NCBI GenBank assembly: GCA_030600135.1
Contig: JAUVMS010000079.1
Span: 1 to 9,923, forward strand
Reading direction: 5' to 3'
DNA length: 9,923 nt
Source of the DNA: Hyphomicrobiales bacterium
GTDB lineage: Bacteria; Pseudomonadota; Alphaproteobacteria; Rhizobiales; JAUVMS01
Made by a program: the position numbers and the translations under genes. The notes beneath the pieces were generated by a model. It had not been told where the DNA came from. It did no database searches and saw only the letters and a list, made by a program, of their open reading frames with translations. Below are positions 1 through 6,537 of the stretch, in pieces (the first letter of the stretch is position 1; each line of letters opens with the position of its first letter).

Positions 1-1618
1 CGCCAATACGGTGACCACCGGCACGTTCACGATCCCGGTCATGATGCGCACCGGTCTTCCAGCGACCAAAGCCGGCGCCATCGAAGTCGCGGCCTCGGTC
101 AACGGACAAATAATGCCGCCAATCATGGGCGCGGCGGCCTTCGTGATCGCGGAGTTCGTCGGCATCACCTATTTCGACGTCGTCACCCATGCCTTCGTGC
201 CGGCCGTCATTTCCTATATTGCGCTCTTTTACATCACCGACCTCGAGGCGCAGCGCCTGGGTCTTGCACCGATGCGTGCCGACGACGCGCCACGGCTGTC
301 GGCGATCTTCTGGAGCGGTGCCCACTACCTCTTGCCGATCGTGATCCTGATTTACCTCTTGATGGTCGAGCGGGTGTCCGCGGGCTCGGCAGTCTTCTGG
401 GCGATTGTCGGCCTTACGGGCATCGTCCTGATACAGGAGGCGCAGAAGGGCGGGCGGAACGGTCGCGGGTTTGCAAAAGGCCTCGGAGATGGCGCCCTAA
501 CGCTTGTCGACGGGCTCATTGCTGGTGCGCGGAACATGATCGGCGTGGTGGTCGCGATCGCAGCCGCCGGCATCATTGTCGGCGCGGTTTCCTCGACGGG
601 GCTTTCGAATGCACTTTCTGGCATTGTCGAAGCCTTGGCGGGCGGCAACATTTATCTCCTATTGGTGTTGGTCGCTGGGCTTTGCATCATTTTAGGTCTC
701 GGACTGCCGACCACAGCGAACTACCTCGTCGTCGCCTCGCTGATGGCGCCTGTCATCGTCGAAGTCGGTGGCGCACAAGGATTGGTGCTGCCGCTGATCG
801 CCGTGCACTTGTTCGTTTTCTATTTCGGTCTCATGGCGGACGTGACGCCGCCGGTTGGTCTGGCATCCTATGCGGCATCTGGGATCTCGCGCGCCGACCC
901 GATCGCCACTGGCATCCAGGCCTTCTTCTATTCCATCCGCACCGCAATCCTGCCGTTCATTTTTATCTTCAATCTCGATCTGCTGCTCATCGGATTGCCA
1001 CCCGGTTGGCAGGGCTGGTTGCAAGCCGCGATGATTTTCTCCACCTCGCTGCTTGCAATTCTCGCGTTCACATCACTCACGTTCCGTTGGATGCTGACGC
1101 GGCTCAACATCATCGAGATGGCACTCTTGGCGTTCGCCTGCGTCGGCCTCTTTCGCCCGGACTTTATTCTCGATCGCGCCGTCGCGCCCTATAACATCGT
1201 GACGATGCAGGCCATGGAGGCGGGTAGCGACGCTGACCAGGTCCGGTTGCATGTGCGGCGGCTGAGTGATTATGGCGAGCGGGGCAAGTTGTTCGTATTC
1301 GATCGCCAGGCCGAGCCTAAGCTGGCGGGGCAGAAGATTGCCTGGAACACGCTCGGAGTTACCGTCGAGCCACGAGGGAACGGTGTGCTCGCAGTGGTCG
1401 ATCCGGGGTTCATGAGCGTGGCCGAAAAAGCGGGACTGAGAATTGACGATGAAATCACGCGGATCGACGAGAAGGTCGTCGCTCGACCTCCCAAGGAAAT
1501 TATTTTCCTACCTGCGCTACTGGCGCTCGTGCTGGTTTATCTCTGGCAGCGAAAGCGAGTGCGTGAAGAGCGCACCGAAATGGCGGCGCAGCCTGATGCG
1601 TTTGAGAGCCACATCTAA
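1..1618 (+). CDS. TRAP transporter fused permease with C-terminal DUF3394 (5'-truncated)
   Basis: This is the C-terminal part of a fused DctQ/DctM-type TRAP permease, the inner-membrane subunit that uses an ion gradient to import a solute delivered by a periplasmic binding protein. The frame is already open at the window edge (first whole codon at base 2), and the family motif preceding VTTGTFTIPVMM is cut, so the true start lies outside. Seen in the sequence: repeated hydrophobic segments to about base 1160; the DctM-type GLPTTANY motif near 690-730; and DVTPPVGLASYAASG near 838-885. After the permease core comes a DUF3394-like domain with a PDZ-like stretch (about 1390-1485), a last hydrophobic segment (about 1495-1545) and a basic cytoplasmic tail. 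Fused permeases of this kind usually work with TAXI-type binding proteins; any partner gene would lie upstream. The substrate cannot be read from the permease. It ends 24 bp from the convergent cupin gene. Confidence 0.93.
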   Translation, partial: ANTVTTGTFTIPVMMRTGLPATKAGAIEVAASVNGQIMPPIMGAAAFVIAEFVGITYFDVVTHAFVPAVISYIALFYITDLEAQRLGLAPMRADDAPRLSAIFWSGAHYLLPIVILIYLLMVERVSAGSAVFWAIVGLTGIVLIQEAQKGGRNGRGFAKGLGDGALTLVDGLIAGARNMIGVVVAIAAAGIIVGAVSSTGLSNALSGIVEALAGGNIYLLLVLVAGLCIILGLGLPTTANYLVVASLMAPVIVEVGGAQGLVLPLIAVHLFVFYFGLMADVTPPVGLASYAASGISRADPIATGIQAFFYSIRTAILPFIFIFNLDLLLIGLPPGWQGWLQAAMIFSTSLLAILAFTSLTFRWMLTRLNIIEMALLAFACVGLFRPDFILDRAVAPYNIVTMQAMEAGSDADQVRLHVRRLSDYGERGKLFVFDRQAEPKLAGQKIAWNTLGVTVEPRGNGVLAVVDPGFMSVAEKAGLRIDDEITRIDEKVVARPPKEIIFLPALLALVLVYLWQRKRVREERTEMAAQPDAFESHI

Positions 1619-1642
1619 ACGGCTGCCCGGAGCGGCGGCATG

Positions 1643-2314
1643 TTACGCGGTCACGTCGGCCTTTTGAAGATGACCGGTCTTTAGGTAGAACAGACAACCG
1701 CCATCCGTGCGGGGAGTGTGCGAGGAACCAGGCGGCAGGCGCAACCAGGCGCCACGATCATAGACACCATCATCGTCGGCAAAACTGCCCTCGAGGACGA
1801 AATATTCGCCTCCGCCAGGGAATGAAACCGTTCCCCAGTCGAGGCCGGCGCTCCAGCGGACCATCTGGACCGTCTCGTTTGCCGCTTCGTAGAGTGGCAA
1901 CAAATCCTCTCCGTCACGCCCTGAACGCCACAGTGAGCGATCATGAGTATTGATCCGAACGAAGTCGGTGTCGTCTGGCGTCATTTGCCACAGCTTCACC
2001 AGGATTGTACAACCGGGCGCGCTCGACGGTATGTGACGAGAACCGGGCGGGTTGCGCACATACATGCCAGTGGGGAAATCGCCGGTCTCATCGGTAAATA
2101 CGCCATCGAGTACGAGGAACTCTTCTCCGCCACCATGCACATGAGCACTAAAGGCGCTGTCGGGTGCATAGCGGACGATGCTGGTCGCGCGTGCCACCTC
2201 ATCGCCATCGCGCTCGAGCATGCGACGCTCAACACCTGCCATAGGCGAGGCGACCCAATCGAGCATCGTGCTGTCCATAACGGCGCGCTTGCCGAGATCC
2301 GCGTTGATCTTCAT
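1643..2314 (-). CDS. Two-barrel cupin protein, ChrR-like cupin
   Basis: A 223-residue cytosolic protein made of two tandem cupin barrels, resembling the ChrR-type/acetylacetone-cleaving-enzyme-like cupins. The first barrel has a full metal site: H58-x-H60-GGG-E64 and a later H94 in PPGSRH. The second barrel (about 140-215) repeats the fold (PGGGEYFVLEGSF, then PPGSSH) but keeps only E170 and H199; the two leading histidines are missing, so it probably does not bind metal in the same way. No signal peptide is visible. The ATG at 2314 is preceded by GAGGAG with about 8 nt spacing, and starts 12 nt after the BKACE stop, so the gene is the last of a three-gene operon. A role as metal-dependent dioxygenase or isomerase on a keto-acid product of its neighbours is inference; a sensor role like ChrR is less likely because no sigma factor gene is nearby. 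Confidence 0.85.
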   Translation of the reverse strand: MKINADLGKRAVMDSTMLDWVASPMAGVERRMLERDGDEVARATSIVRYAPDSAFSAHVHGGGEEFLVLDGVFTDETGDFPTGMYVRNPPGSRHIPSSAPGCTILVKLWQMTPDDTDFVRINTHDRSLWRSGRDGEDLLPLYEAANETVQMVRWSAGLDWGTVSFPGGGEYFVLEGSFADDDGVYDRGAWLRLPPGSSHTPRTDGGCLFYLKTGHLQKADVTA

Positions 2315-2326
2315 GAAGCGATCTCC

Positions 2327-3178
2327 TCAACCGTTGCCTTGTCCCTGCTCGATGATAACCCGAACATCGCGTGCGCTCATAGCCGGTCGACCCGCGCGAT
2401 TTGCGTTTTCGACGGCAAGCGCGACGAGATCCGCACTCGATTGGGCGATTGTACCATCTGGTAGATAGAGGTTGTTCTCCAAGCCAATCCTGACATGGCC
2501 ACCCAATGCGATGGCCCGCGCCGCGCATGCCGTTTCTTCGCGACCAAACGCGCACATGGCCCAAGGCGTTTCGTCTTCACCAAGCGCCGCAACAAAGGGG
2601 TCCAAATCGCTCGAACTTGATCGGCGATCCTCGGCATACTTGCCAAGCACGAAGAGTAGGATTGGGATATTTTTGGACACGACGCCCTTCTCCTGCAGCG
2701 CCCGGAGGCGGTGCACGTCGTCACCGGTATAGAGGATTAGTTGCAGCCACACATCCGCATTATCCAGCCAAGTCATGAACTTTTGTGCTTCGGCCTCTTC
2801 CTTGGCGCCGGGTATGAGTTCACTGAGCGCGATTGAAATTGCCTCCGGTTGCAGCATTTTCGTCAGCTTGATGATGTCGCTCGGCGTATAGCGACCGACG
2901 GTTTCCGTCGTGGCCTGGACAATCAAGTCGCCATTTGTCGCGTGCTCAATCTCATCGATGATTTCGCGGAAAAGACCGGCATCGAGAACATGCTGGCCCT
3001 TGCTATCACGGGCATGGACATGGACCATGGCCGCACCGGCGTTCATGCAACGACGGCTTTCGGCGGCAATCTCGACAGGCGTCATGGGCAGGCGGGGATG
3101 GTCTGCCTTGGTGAGGCGGGCACCGTTGATCGCGGCGGTTATGATGGTGCCTGGCGTGTCATCAAGCGGCTTGGCCAT
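2327..3178 (-). CDS. Beta-keto acid cleavage enzyme (BKACE, DUF849 family)
   Basis: A 283-residue TIM-barrel, zinc-dependent enzyme of the family that condenses a 3-keto acid with acetyl-CoA and splits it into acetoacetate and a new acyl-CoA. The metal ligands are visible: H53 and H55 in HVHARD and E234 in RIGLENN, with the family arginine R230 four residues before it; the C-terminal DGTIAQSSADLV stretch is also typical. Length matches the family. I place the start at the ATG at 3178, which has GGAG 9 nt upstream; a TTG nine bases earlier (3187) is open in frame but lacks as good a site. The start overlaps the aminotransferase end by 17 bases, suggesting translational coupling. Compared with Kce of lysine fermentation (recalled sequence), the residues contacting the substrate ammonium group are replaced: E14 by R21 and D231 by N235; N108 is A117. 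The substrate is therefore unlikely to be cationic and is not known. Confidence 0.93.
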   Translation of the reverse strand: MAKPLDDTPGTIITAAINGARLTKADHPRLPMTPVEIAAESRRCMNAGAAMVHVHARDSKGQHVLDAGLFREIIDEIEHATNGDLIVQATTETVGRYTPSDIIKLTKMLQPEAISIALSELIPGAKEEAEAQKFMTWLDNADVWLQLILYTGDDVHRLRALQEKGVVSKNIPILLFVLGKYAEDRRSSSSDLDPFVAALGEDETPWAMCAFGREETACAARAIALGGHVRIGLENNLYLPDGTIAQSSADLVALAVENANRAGRPAMSARDVRVIIEQGQGNG

Positions 3179-4538
3179 GGCCCTCAACTCCGGCCTCGGT
3201 GAGCGCCTGTTCGATGCTTTTGCTCAGCCGATCGGTTAACTGCTCGTGCTCGGCGTCCGAGATGATGAATGGCGGCGCAATGAGCACATGATCACCGTCG
3301 GTGCCATCCGACGTGCCGTTGCTTGGATAGCACACGAGACCATTGGCCATGGCGCATTTCTTGATGCGATCAGCCAGCGAGAGAGAGCGAGGGAACGGCT
3401 GCTTGGTCTCGCGATCGGCAACCAATTCGACGCCGATGAAATAGCCGCGCCCTCTGATGTCGCCAATGTTTGCATGTTGACCCAACCTATCTCGAAACAG
3501 ACCAATCAAGCGCTCGCCGCCACTGCGCACTTTGGCCAGCAAGCCCTCATCGTCAATCGTTTGGAGTACGGCGTTGGCACCGGCGCAGGCGGTTGCGTGG
3601 GTCATATAAGTATGTCCTTGGCGCAAAAGTCCGCTGCCGGTTTCGATCGATTGCGCCAGTTCCTCGCGGACAAGAATGGCGCCGATCGGTTGGTAACCCG
3701 CGCCAAGGCCCTTGGCGACGACGATCATGTCGGGGACGATGCCCTCTTGTTCGCAGGCAAATAGGGTGCCCGTGCGTCCCATGCCGCACATCACCTCGTC
3801 GAGAATGAGAAATACGCCATGACCATCGCAAATGCGGCGCACCTCTTCGAAATAGCCGGGAGCGGCGGCAACCGCGCCGATCGTGGCACCGACCACGGTC
3901 TCGGCAACGAATGCGGCGACACGGCCTGGCCCAGTCGCCTGGATTTCGGCCTCGAGAGCGGCGGCTGATCGCAAGCCATACTCCGCTTCGGTTTCGTCTT
4001 CGCGACGGCCGCGATAGGCATAGCAAGCCGGGATGTGACGCATGACCCCGTCGAAAAGCCCGTCGCCGAAGATTGCCTCATAGGGTTTTCGCCGTGCCTT
4101 GTTGCCGGCAAGCGCCATCATGGCAAGCGAGGCGCCATGATAGGACTGGTTGCGGGCAATGAAGCGCGTGCGCTCTTCATCACCGCGTTCGAGGTGAATT
4201 TGACGCGCAAGTTTGAGGGCGGCTTCATTGGCTTCGGTACCGCCGGAGAGGAAGGCGACCCGCCAGGCGCCACCCGGCGCGCGATCGCTAAGACGCGCGG
4301 CCAGCTGCTCAGCCGGCCGGTTGGTGAAAAAGGCGGAATGTGCATACGCCATGTCATCGAGTTGTGCCTTGATGGCCTCGATAACCTTTGGATGGCTATG
4401 GCCGAGGCACGACACCGCTGCGCCACCCGAGGCATCGAGGTAGCGTTGACCGTCTTGGTCAATCAGCCACGCCCCGTCGCCGCTTGCAACCACTGGCAGC
4501 GGTGCGTGCATCTGACGGTGCAAAACATGTGATGGCAT
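3162..4538 (-). CDS. Class III PLP-dependent aminotransferase (omega/beta-amino acid type)
   Basis: A 458-residue fold-type I aminotransferase, likely moving an amino group from an omega- or beta-amino compound to pyruvate or 2-oxoglutarate. Visible landmarks: SGGTEANE (98-105) for the PLP phosphate, YHG (133-135) stacking on the cofactor, the DE pair D247-E248 in LILDEV, and the Schiff-base lysine K276 in VVAKG. The length and the GYQPIG stretch after the lysine fit the YhxA/omega-transaminase branch rather than ArgD or GabT, and it is clearly distinct from the ArgD encoded at 6556. The ATG at 4538 is preceded directly by an in-frame GTG (4541); AGGA lies about 10 nt before the ATG (7 before the GTG), so either could be used. 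It is the first gene of the operon with the BKACE and cupin. Its product would plausibly be the keto acid the BKACE cleaves; this is inference from order. Substrate unknown. Confidence 0.93.
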   Translation of the reverse strand: MPSHVLHRQMHAPLPVVASGDGAWLIDQDGQRYLDASGGAAVSCLGHSHPKVIEAIKAQLDDMAYAHSAFFTNRPAEQLAARLSDRAPGGAWRVAFLSGGTEANEAALKLARQIHLERGDEERTRFIARNQSYHGASLAMMALAGNKARRKPYEAIFGDGLFDGVMRHIPACYAYRGRREDETEAEYGLRSAAALEAEIQATGPGRVAAFVAETVVGATIGAVAAAPGYFEEVRRICDGHGVFLILDEVMCGMGRTGTLFACEQEGIVPDMIVVAKGLGAGYQPIGAILVREELAQSIETGSGLLRQGHTYMTHATACAGANAVLQTIDDEGLLAKVRSGGERLIGLFRDRLGQHANIGDIRGRGYFIGVELVADRETKQPFPRSLSLADRIKKCAMANGLVCYPSNGTSDGTDGDHVLIAPPFIISDAEHEQLTDRLSKSIEQALTEAGVEGHGQAA

Positions 4539-4541
4539 CAC

Positions 4542-4838
4542 AGTCTATCCTTCGCAATTCCGCCAACAGGTCCGCGGCGGATATGTCATATGGGCAGGGT
4601 CGAGGCAAGATCCCGGGCGATCGAGCAGGTCCCGTACGATAGGGTCAACGGCGCTCGATGAATACACCGCTAACGCAAGTAGAGATGCAAGGCGAGATTT
4701 GCAACCATTGCAATGCGTGACGTCGATGCGGCAATTTTTTTTGCCAAGTATGCAAACAATTTTGAACTTTCGACGGGTCGGCGATGGCTGAGCGGGCGAC
4801 GCCGGGCCGCTTTTCGCGAAGCGAAGGCATGTCTGTAA
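4542..4838. other. Upstream region of the aminotransferase operon
   Basis: About 300 bp without a supported gene. It must contain the promoter of the leftward operon, but no clear sigma-70 pair stands out; the best candidate on the minus strand is TTGCAT (4690-4685) and TGTATT (4666-4661) with an 18-nt spacer, which is weak. The most marked content is a set of TGCAA motifs between 4685 and 4755, annotated separately. An A/T-rich patch at 4730-4770 contrasts with the GC-rich surroundings. A 10-bp direct repeat CGGCGATGGC occurs at 4779-4788 and 4868-4877. No regulator gene lies next to the operon. Confidence 0.5.
4685..4755. promoter_or_regulatory. Cluster of TGCAA motifs, possible operator
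   Basis: Four copies of A/T-TGCAA lie within 71 bp: ATGCAA at 4685 and 4750, and the self-complementary TTGCAA at 4699 and 4708, the last two separated by three bases (TTGCAACCATTGCAA). The cluster is about 150-215 bp upstream of the aminotransferase start, where a regulator of the catabolic operon could bind. I do not recognise the motif as a site of a named regulator. The function is inferred only from repetition and position. Confidence 0.3.
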
Positions 4839-5210
4839 GCGACAGGGCTTGGGCACGGCTCACGGGCCGGCGATGGCATTGGTCTGTTCCTATTCGCCAA
4901 CGTTATTGCTGGTCGGCTCATCGAACGCGGCCTCTACAATTCATTGCCGGAAGATCTCCAGCACTTCCTCCGCATTAATCAGGAACGGATCGTTGAGGAC
5001 GCAAAAGCTCTGGCGCTCAAGAGCATGGGTCAAGGAAACGTGGCGGTTCCCGCGCCGTTCAGCATGACGGCGAAAATTCCGGACCCGAACGAAACCGGAG
5101 CGAAAATCGATCAGAATTACGATACCGGCGAAACCACAAAAGTAAGAGAGTGGCTCGCCGAATACTATCGGTCCTGGGTGGTATGGCGCATTTGGTTAGT
5201 CGCTGCGTGA
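4839..5210 (+). pseudogene. Unrecognised open frame, probably a gene remnant
   Basis: The frame is open from just after a stop at 4836-4838 to a stop at 5208-5210. The amino-acid make-up from about 4881 on looks coding-like: GLFLFANVIAGRLIERG followed by an amphipathic stretch (PEDLQHFLRINQERIVEDAK) and a hydrophilic segment ending REWLAEYYRS. There is no convincing start: the first in-frame TTG (4944) falls in the middle of the plausible protein and has no ribosome binding site, and no ATG is in frame before it. I do not recognise the family. It could be the 3' or internal part of a gene broken when the neighbouring pst locus decayed, or a chance frame. It runs in the same direction as the pstA remnant that follows and overlaps it in a different frame. 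Confidence 0.3.
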
Positions 5211-5437
5211 GGGCACTTATGGGCTCGGCGCCGCTTGCGGGCGCTCTAGTGTTGGCGCTCATGACGCGACCGACAATCATCATCGCCGTGCGTGCAGCAC
5301 TCAAGTCGGTGCCGCCGTCGATCCGCGAGGCGGTGGCGTGCGAGGAACAGGCTATGCGTTGGGCGAGCGCTAAGGTTGCGCCATTTAGATCATGTCAGAA
5401 TAAGATAATGGCGGTGCGCAAGATCGGAGAAAAATAA
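5162..5437 (+). pseudogene. pstA: Remnant of phosphate ABC transporter permease gene pstA
   Basis: A 5' and 3' truncated piece of PstA, an inner-membrane subunit of the PstSCAB phosphate importer. The strong match is from about 5222 to 5332: GSAPLAGALVLALMT, then PTIIIAVRAALKS and VPPSIREA, which together form the conserved permease loop region that docks on the PstB ATPase. In front of it, from 5162, a weaker match to the preceding membrane segment (SVLGGMAHLV) can be followed. Beyond 5332 the homology breaks off and the frame runs into unrelated residues until the stop at 5437. A functional PstA has several hundred residues and six membrane segments; only about 50 residues survive here, and no pstB, phoU or phoB follows. 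In several alphaproteobacteria (for example Sinorhizobium, as I recall) the pst-pho operon lies beside gcrA, so this looks like an in-place relic. Confidence 0.72.
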
Positions 5438-5480
5438 GGAGCCGGAAGCCACCCCCGCATATCGTAAGGCTCCCGGCTCT
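5428..5480 (-). terminator. Intrinsic terminator of gcrA
   Basis: GAGCCGG (5439-5445) pairs with CCGGCTC (5473-5479), and inside it AGCC (5447-5450) pairs with GGCT (5468-5471), with one mismatch between the two helices and a 17-nt loop. Read on the minus strand the hairpin is followed by CTTATTTTT (to 5430), the U-rich tail of a rho-independent terminator. It lies about 38 bp beyond the gcrA stop and overlaps the last codons of the pstA remnant frame. On the plus strand no T-run follows, so it works leftwards only. Confidence 0.75.
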
Positions 5481-5517
5481 CTTCCCCCGCTATAGCCAAC
5501 CCCTCTTTGAAGGCTAA

Positions 5518-6054
5518 TTAACCCACAGCCGTCTGCTTTTCGGCCACCCGCACGCGGTCGCGGCGACGTGGCTGCACGGGTTGATAGGCTTTGCGCGCAT
5601 GAAATTCGCAATATGGCAGGCCAGGGACCTTGTCGATTCCGCAGAAATAGAAGTCTTCGTGTGTCGGATCGCCAACAGGCCACCGACAGCTGCATTCCTT
5701 GAGCGTCGCGATCGTGACGCGTTTCTCAACCGGAATATCCAGTTCTTCCGCAAGATCGAAATTTTGCTCCGCTCCGCGCTGCGCGGCCGCATATTGCAGC
5801 GCCTCGCGAACCGATGAGCCCCCAAGCCCTCCAAAACGCAATGGCTTTTGCTGTTTTGGTCGTGCAATCTTTTTTCGTGGTCGAACTGTTTTCATTCGCG
5901 AGGTCGTCGCTCGTCCCGACAACCCTAGGCGGTGAACCTTTCCGATCACCGCATTTCGTGTGACGTCGCCTAGTCTATTTGCAATTTGACTTGCACTTAG
6001 ACCTTCAGCCCAGAGCTTCTTTAGTATGTCCACCCGCTCTTCAGTCCAGGCCAT
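5518..6054 (-). CDS. gcrA: GcrA cell cycle regulator
   Basis: A 178-residue transcription factor of alphaproteobacteria that binds sigma-70 RNA polymerase and activates promoters carrying CcrM-methylated GANTC sites, controlling replication and division genes. The N-terminal helix-turn-helix is nearly canonical (W3-TEERV, then ASQIANRLG at 21-29 and TRNAVIGKVHRLGLSGR at 32-48). A basic, variable linker (49-75) follows. The C-terminal polymerase-binding part holds the conserved C121-x-C123-RWPVGDP, FC138G and YC149EFH152 cluster. The frame is open for 60 more codons upstream, but the ATG at 6054 gives the family N-terminus and has AGGAGG 10 nt before it, so the longer start is rejected. The gene is transcribed alone, away from argD, and closed by its own terminator. 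A GANTC site and a palindrome lie just upstream, suggesting methylation-linked autoregulation. Confidence 0.97.
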   Translation of the reverse strand: MAWTEERVDILKKLWAEGLSASQIANRLGDVTRNAVIGKVHRLGLSGRATTSRMKTVRPRKKIARPKQQKPLRFGGLGGSSVREALQYAAAQRGAEQNFDLAEELDIPVEKRVTIATLKECSCRWPVGDPTHEDFYFCGIDKVPGLPYCEFHARKAYQPVQPRRRDRVRVAEKQTAVG

Positions 6055-6085
6055 TGAGCTAAGCCTCCTCTCAATAACACGCTGT

Positions 6086-6105
6086 GTCTGCCAGTTGGCA
6101 GACTC
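6086..6105. promoter_or_regulatory. 18-bp palindrome joined to a GANTC methylation site upstream of gcrA
   Basis: GTCTGCCAGTTGGCAGAC (6086-6103) has perfect 8-bp arms around a 2-bp centre. Its right end runs into GACTC (6101-6105), a CcrM site, the only GANTC in the whole gcrA-argD spacer. The site sits 31-51 bp before the gcrA start codon, so it overlaps the promoter or early leader. GcrA is known to act on methylated GANTC promoters, so autoregulation is plausible; the palindrome suggests binding of a dimeric regulator. Which protein binds is inference. Confidence 0.5.
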
Positions 6106-6462
6106 CACCCCGTTGGGCGCACGCAACGAACACGACGATCCAACAAAACCCGACCGCCGTGCCGCAATTGCAGCCCGAAATACACAGACGCTTACTGATG
6201 AGAACGCGCCGACCACTAAAAGGAGAGCAAACACATAAAGTTACGCGTACTGACGCGACATGTCGTGGCCGACAACCGAGACGCTACAATATGGGGTGTG
6301 GGCCAAGCAACCCCGACCGCAAGTGCGTTCGACCATTCGTCTACGCGAGTGGCAAAACTGCAACTTGATGCTGTACCACCACTGTCGCCTGCAAGGTCGG
6401 CGCGAGAACCGGCTTGTGTCACGGAGCTTGCTAATCTTGCGCCCGCTGGTTGGCGCGCTTCG

Positions 6463-6499
6463 TTGACACAATCGCTTGGCAGGGTGTACTCATTATAAG
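6463..6499 (+). promoter_or_regulatory. Possible argD promoter elements
   Basis: TTGACA (6463-6468) is a perfect -35 hexamer, and TATAAG (6494-6499) a good -10 hexamer, but they are 25 bp apart, too far for one promoter. With normal spacing the first would pair with the poor TACTCA at 6487, and the second with no good -35. I therefore call a promoter zone rather than a defined promoter. Either choice would place the start of transcription at or just before the hairpin that follows. Confidence 0.35.
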
Positions 6500-6503
6500 C
6501 TTC

Positions 6504-6537
6504 ATCGCCGCCAGATTAGGCGGCGATTTTGGTTTTT
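6504..6537 (+). terminator. Terminator-like hairpin in the argD leader
   Basis: ATCGCCGCC (6504-6512) pairs perfectly with GGCGGCGAT (6519-6527) across the 6-nt loop AGATTA, followed by TTTGGTTTTT (6528-6537). This has the form of a rho-independent terminator on the plus strand, yet no gene ends on that strand upstream and argD starts only 18 bp later. It may end a small RNA, block read-through into argD, or act as a conditional leader element. Confidence 0.6.

Noticed and set aside
1943..2464. Plus-strand open frame (173 codons) opposite the cupin and BKACE genes
   Set aside because: It is antisense to two well supported genes and spans their junction; no motif was seen.
3179..3187. TTG start for the BKACE gene at 3187
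   Set aside because: The ATG at 3178 has GGAG 9 nt upstream and matches the family N-terminus better; the TTG has the same GGAG directly against it, with no room for a ribosome.
4730..4745. GGCAA-T6-TTGCC as an intrinsic terminator
   Set aside because: The stem is only 5 bp, the T-run is in the loop and not after the stem, and no gene ends there on either strand.
5150..5437. The pstA-like frame as a complete small gene
   Set aside because: It begins and ends outside the homology, lacks most membrane segments of a permease and has no ribosome binding site; a relic explains it better.
6055..6234. N-terminal extension of GcrA to a start at 6234
   Set aside because: The added 60 residues match nothing in GcrA, while the ATG at 6054 gives the canonical N-terminus and has AGGAGG at good spacing. 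The extension would also cover the palindrome and GANTC site.
6241..6500. tRNA, 6S RNA, SRP RNA or tmRNA gene in the gcrA-argD spacer
   Set aside because: I looked for a T-loop, acceptor stem, the SRP tetraloop region and a tmRNA tag and found none that hold together. A different small RNA cannot be excluded.
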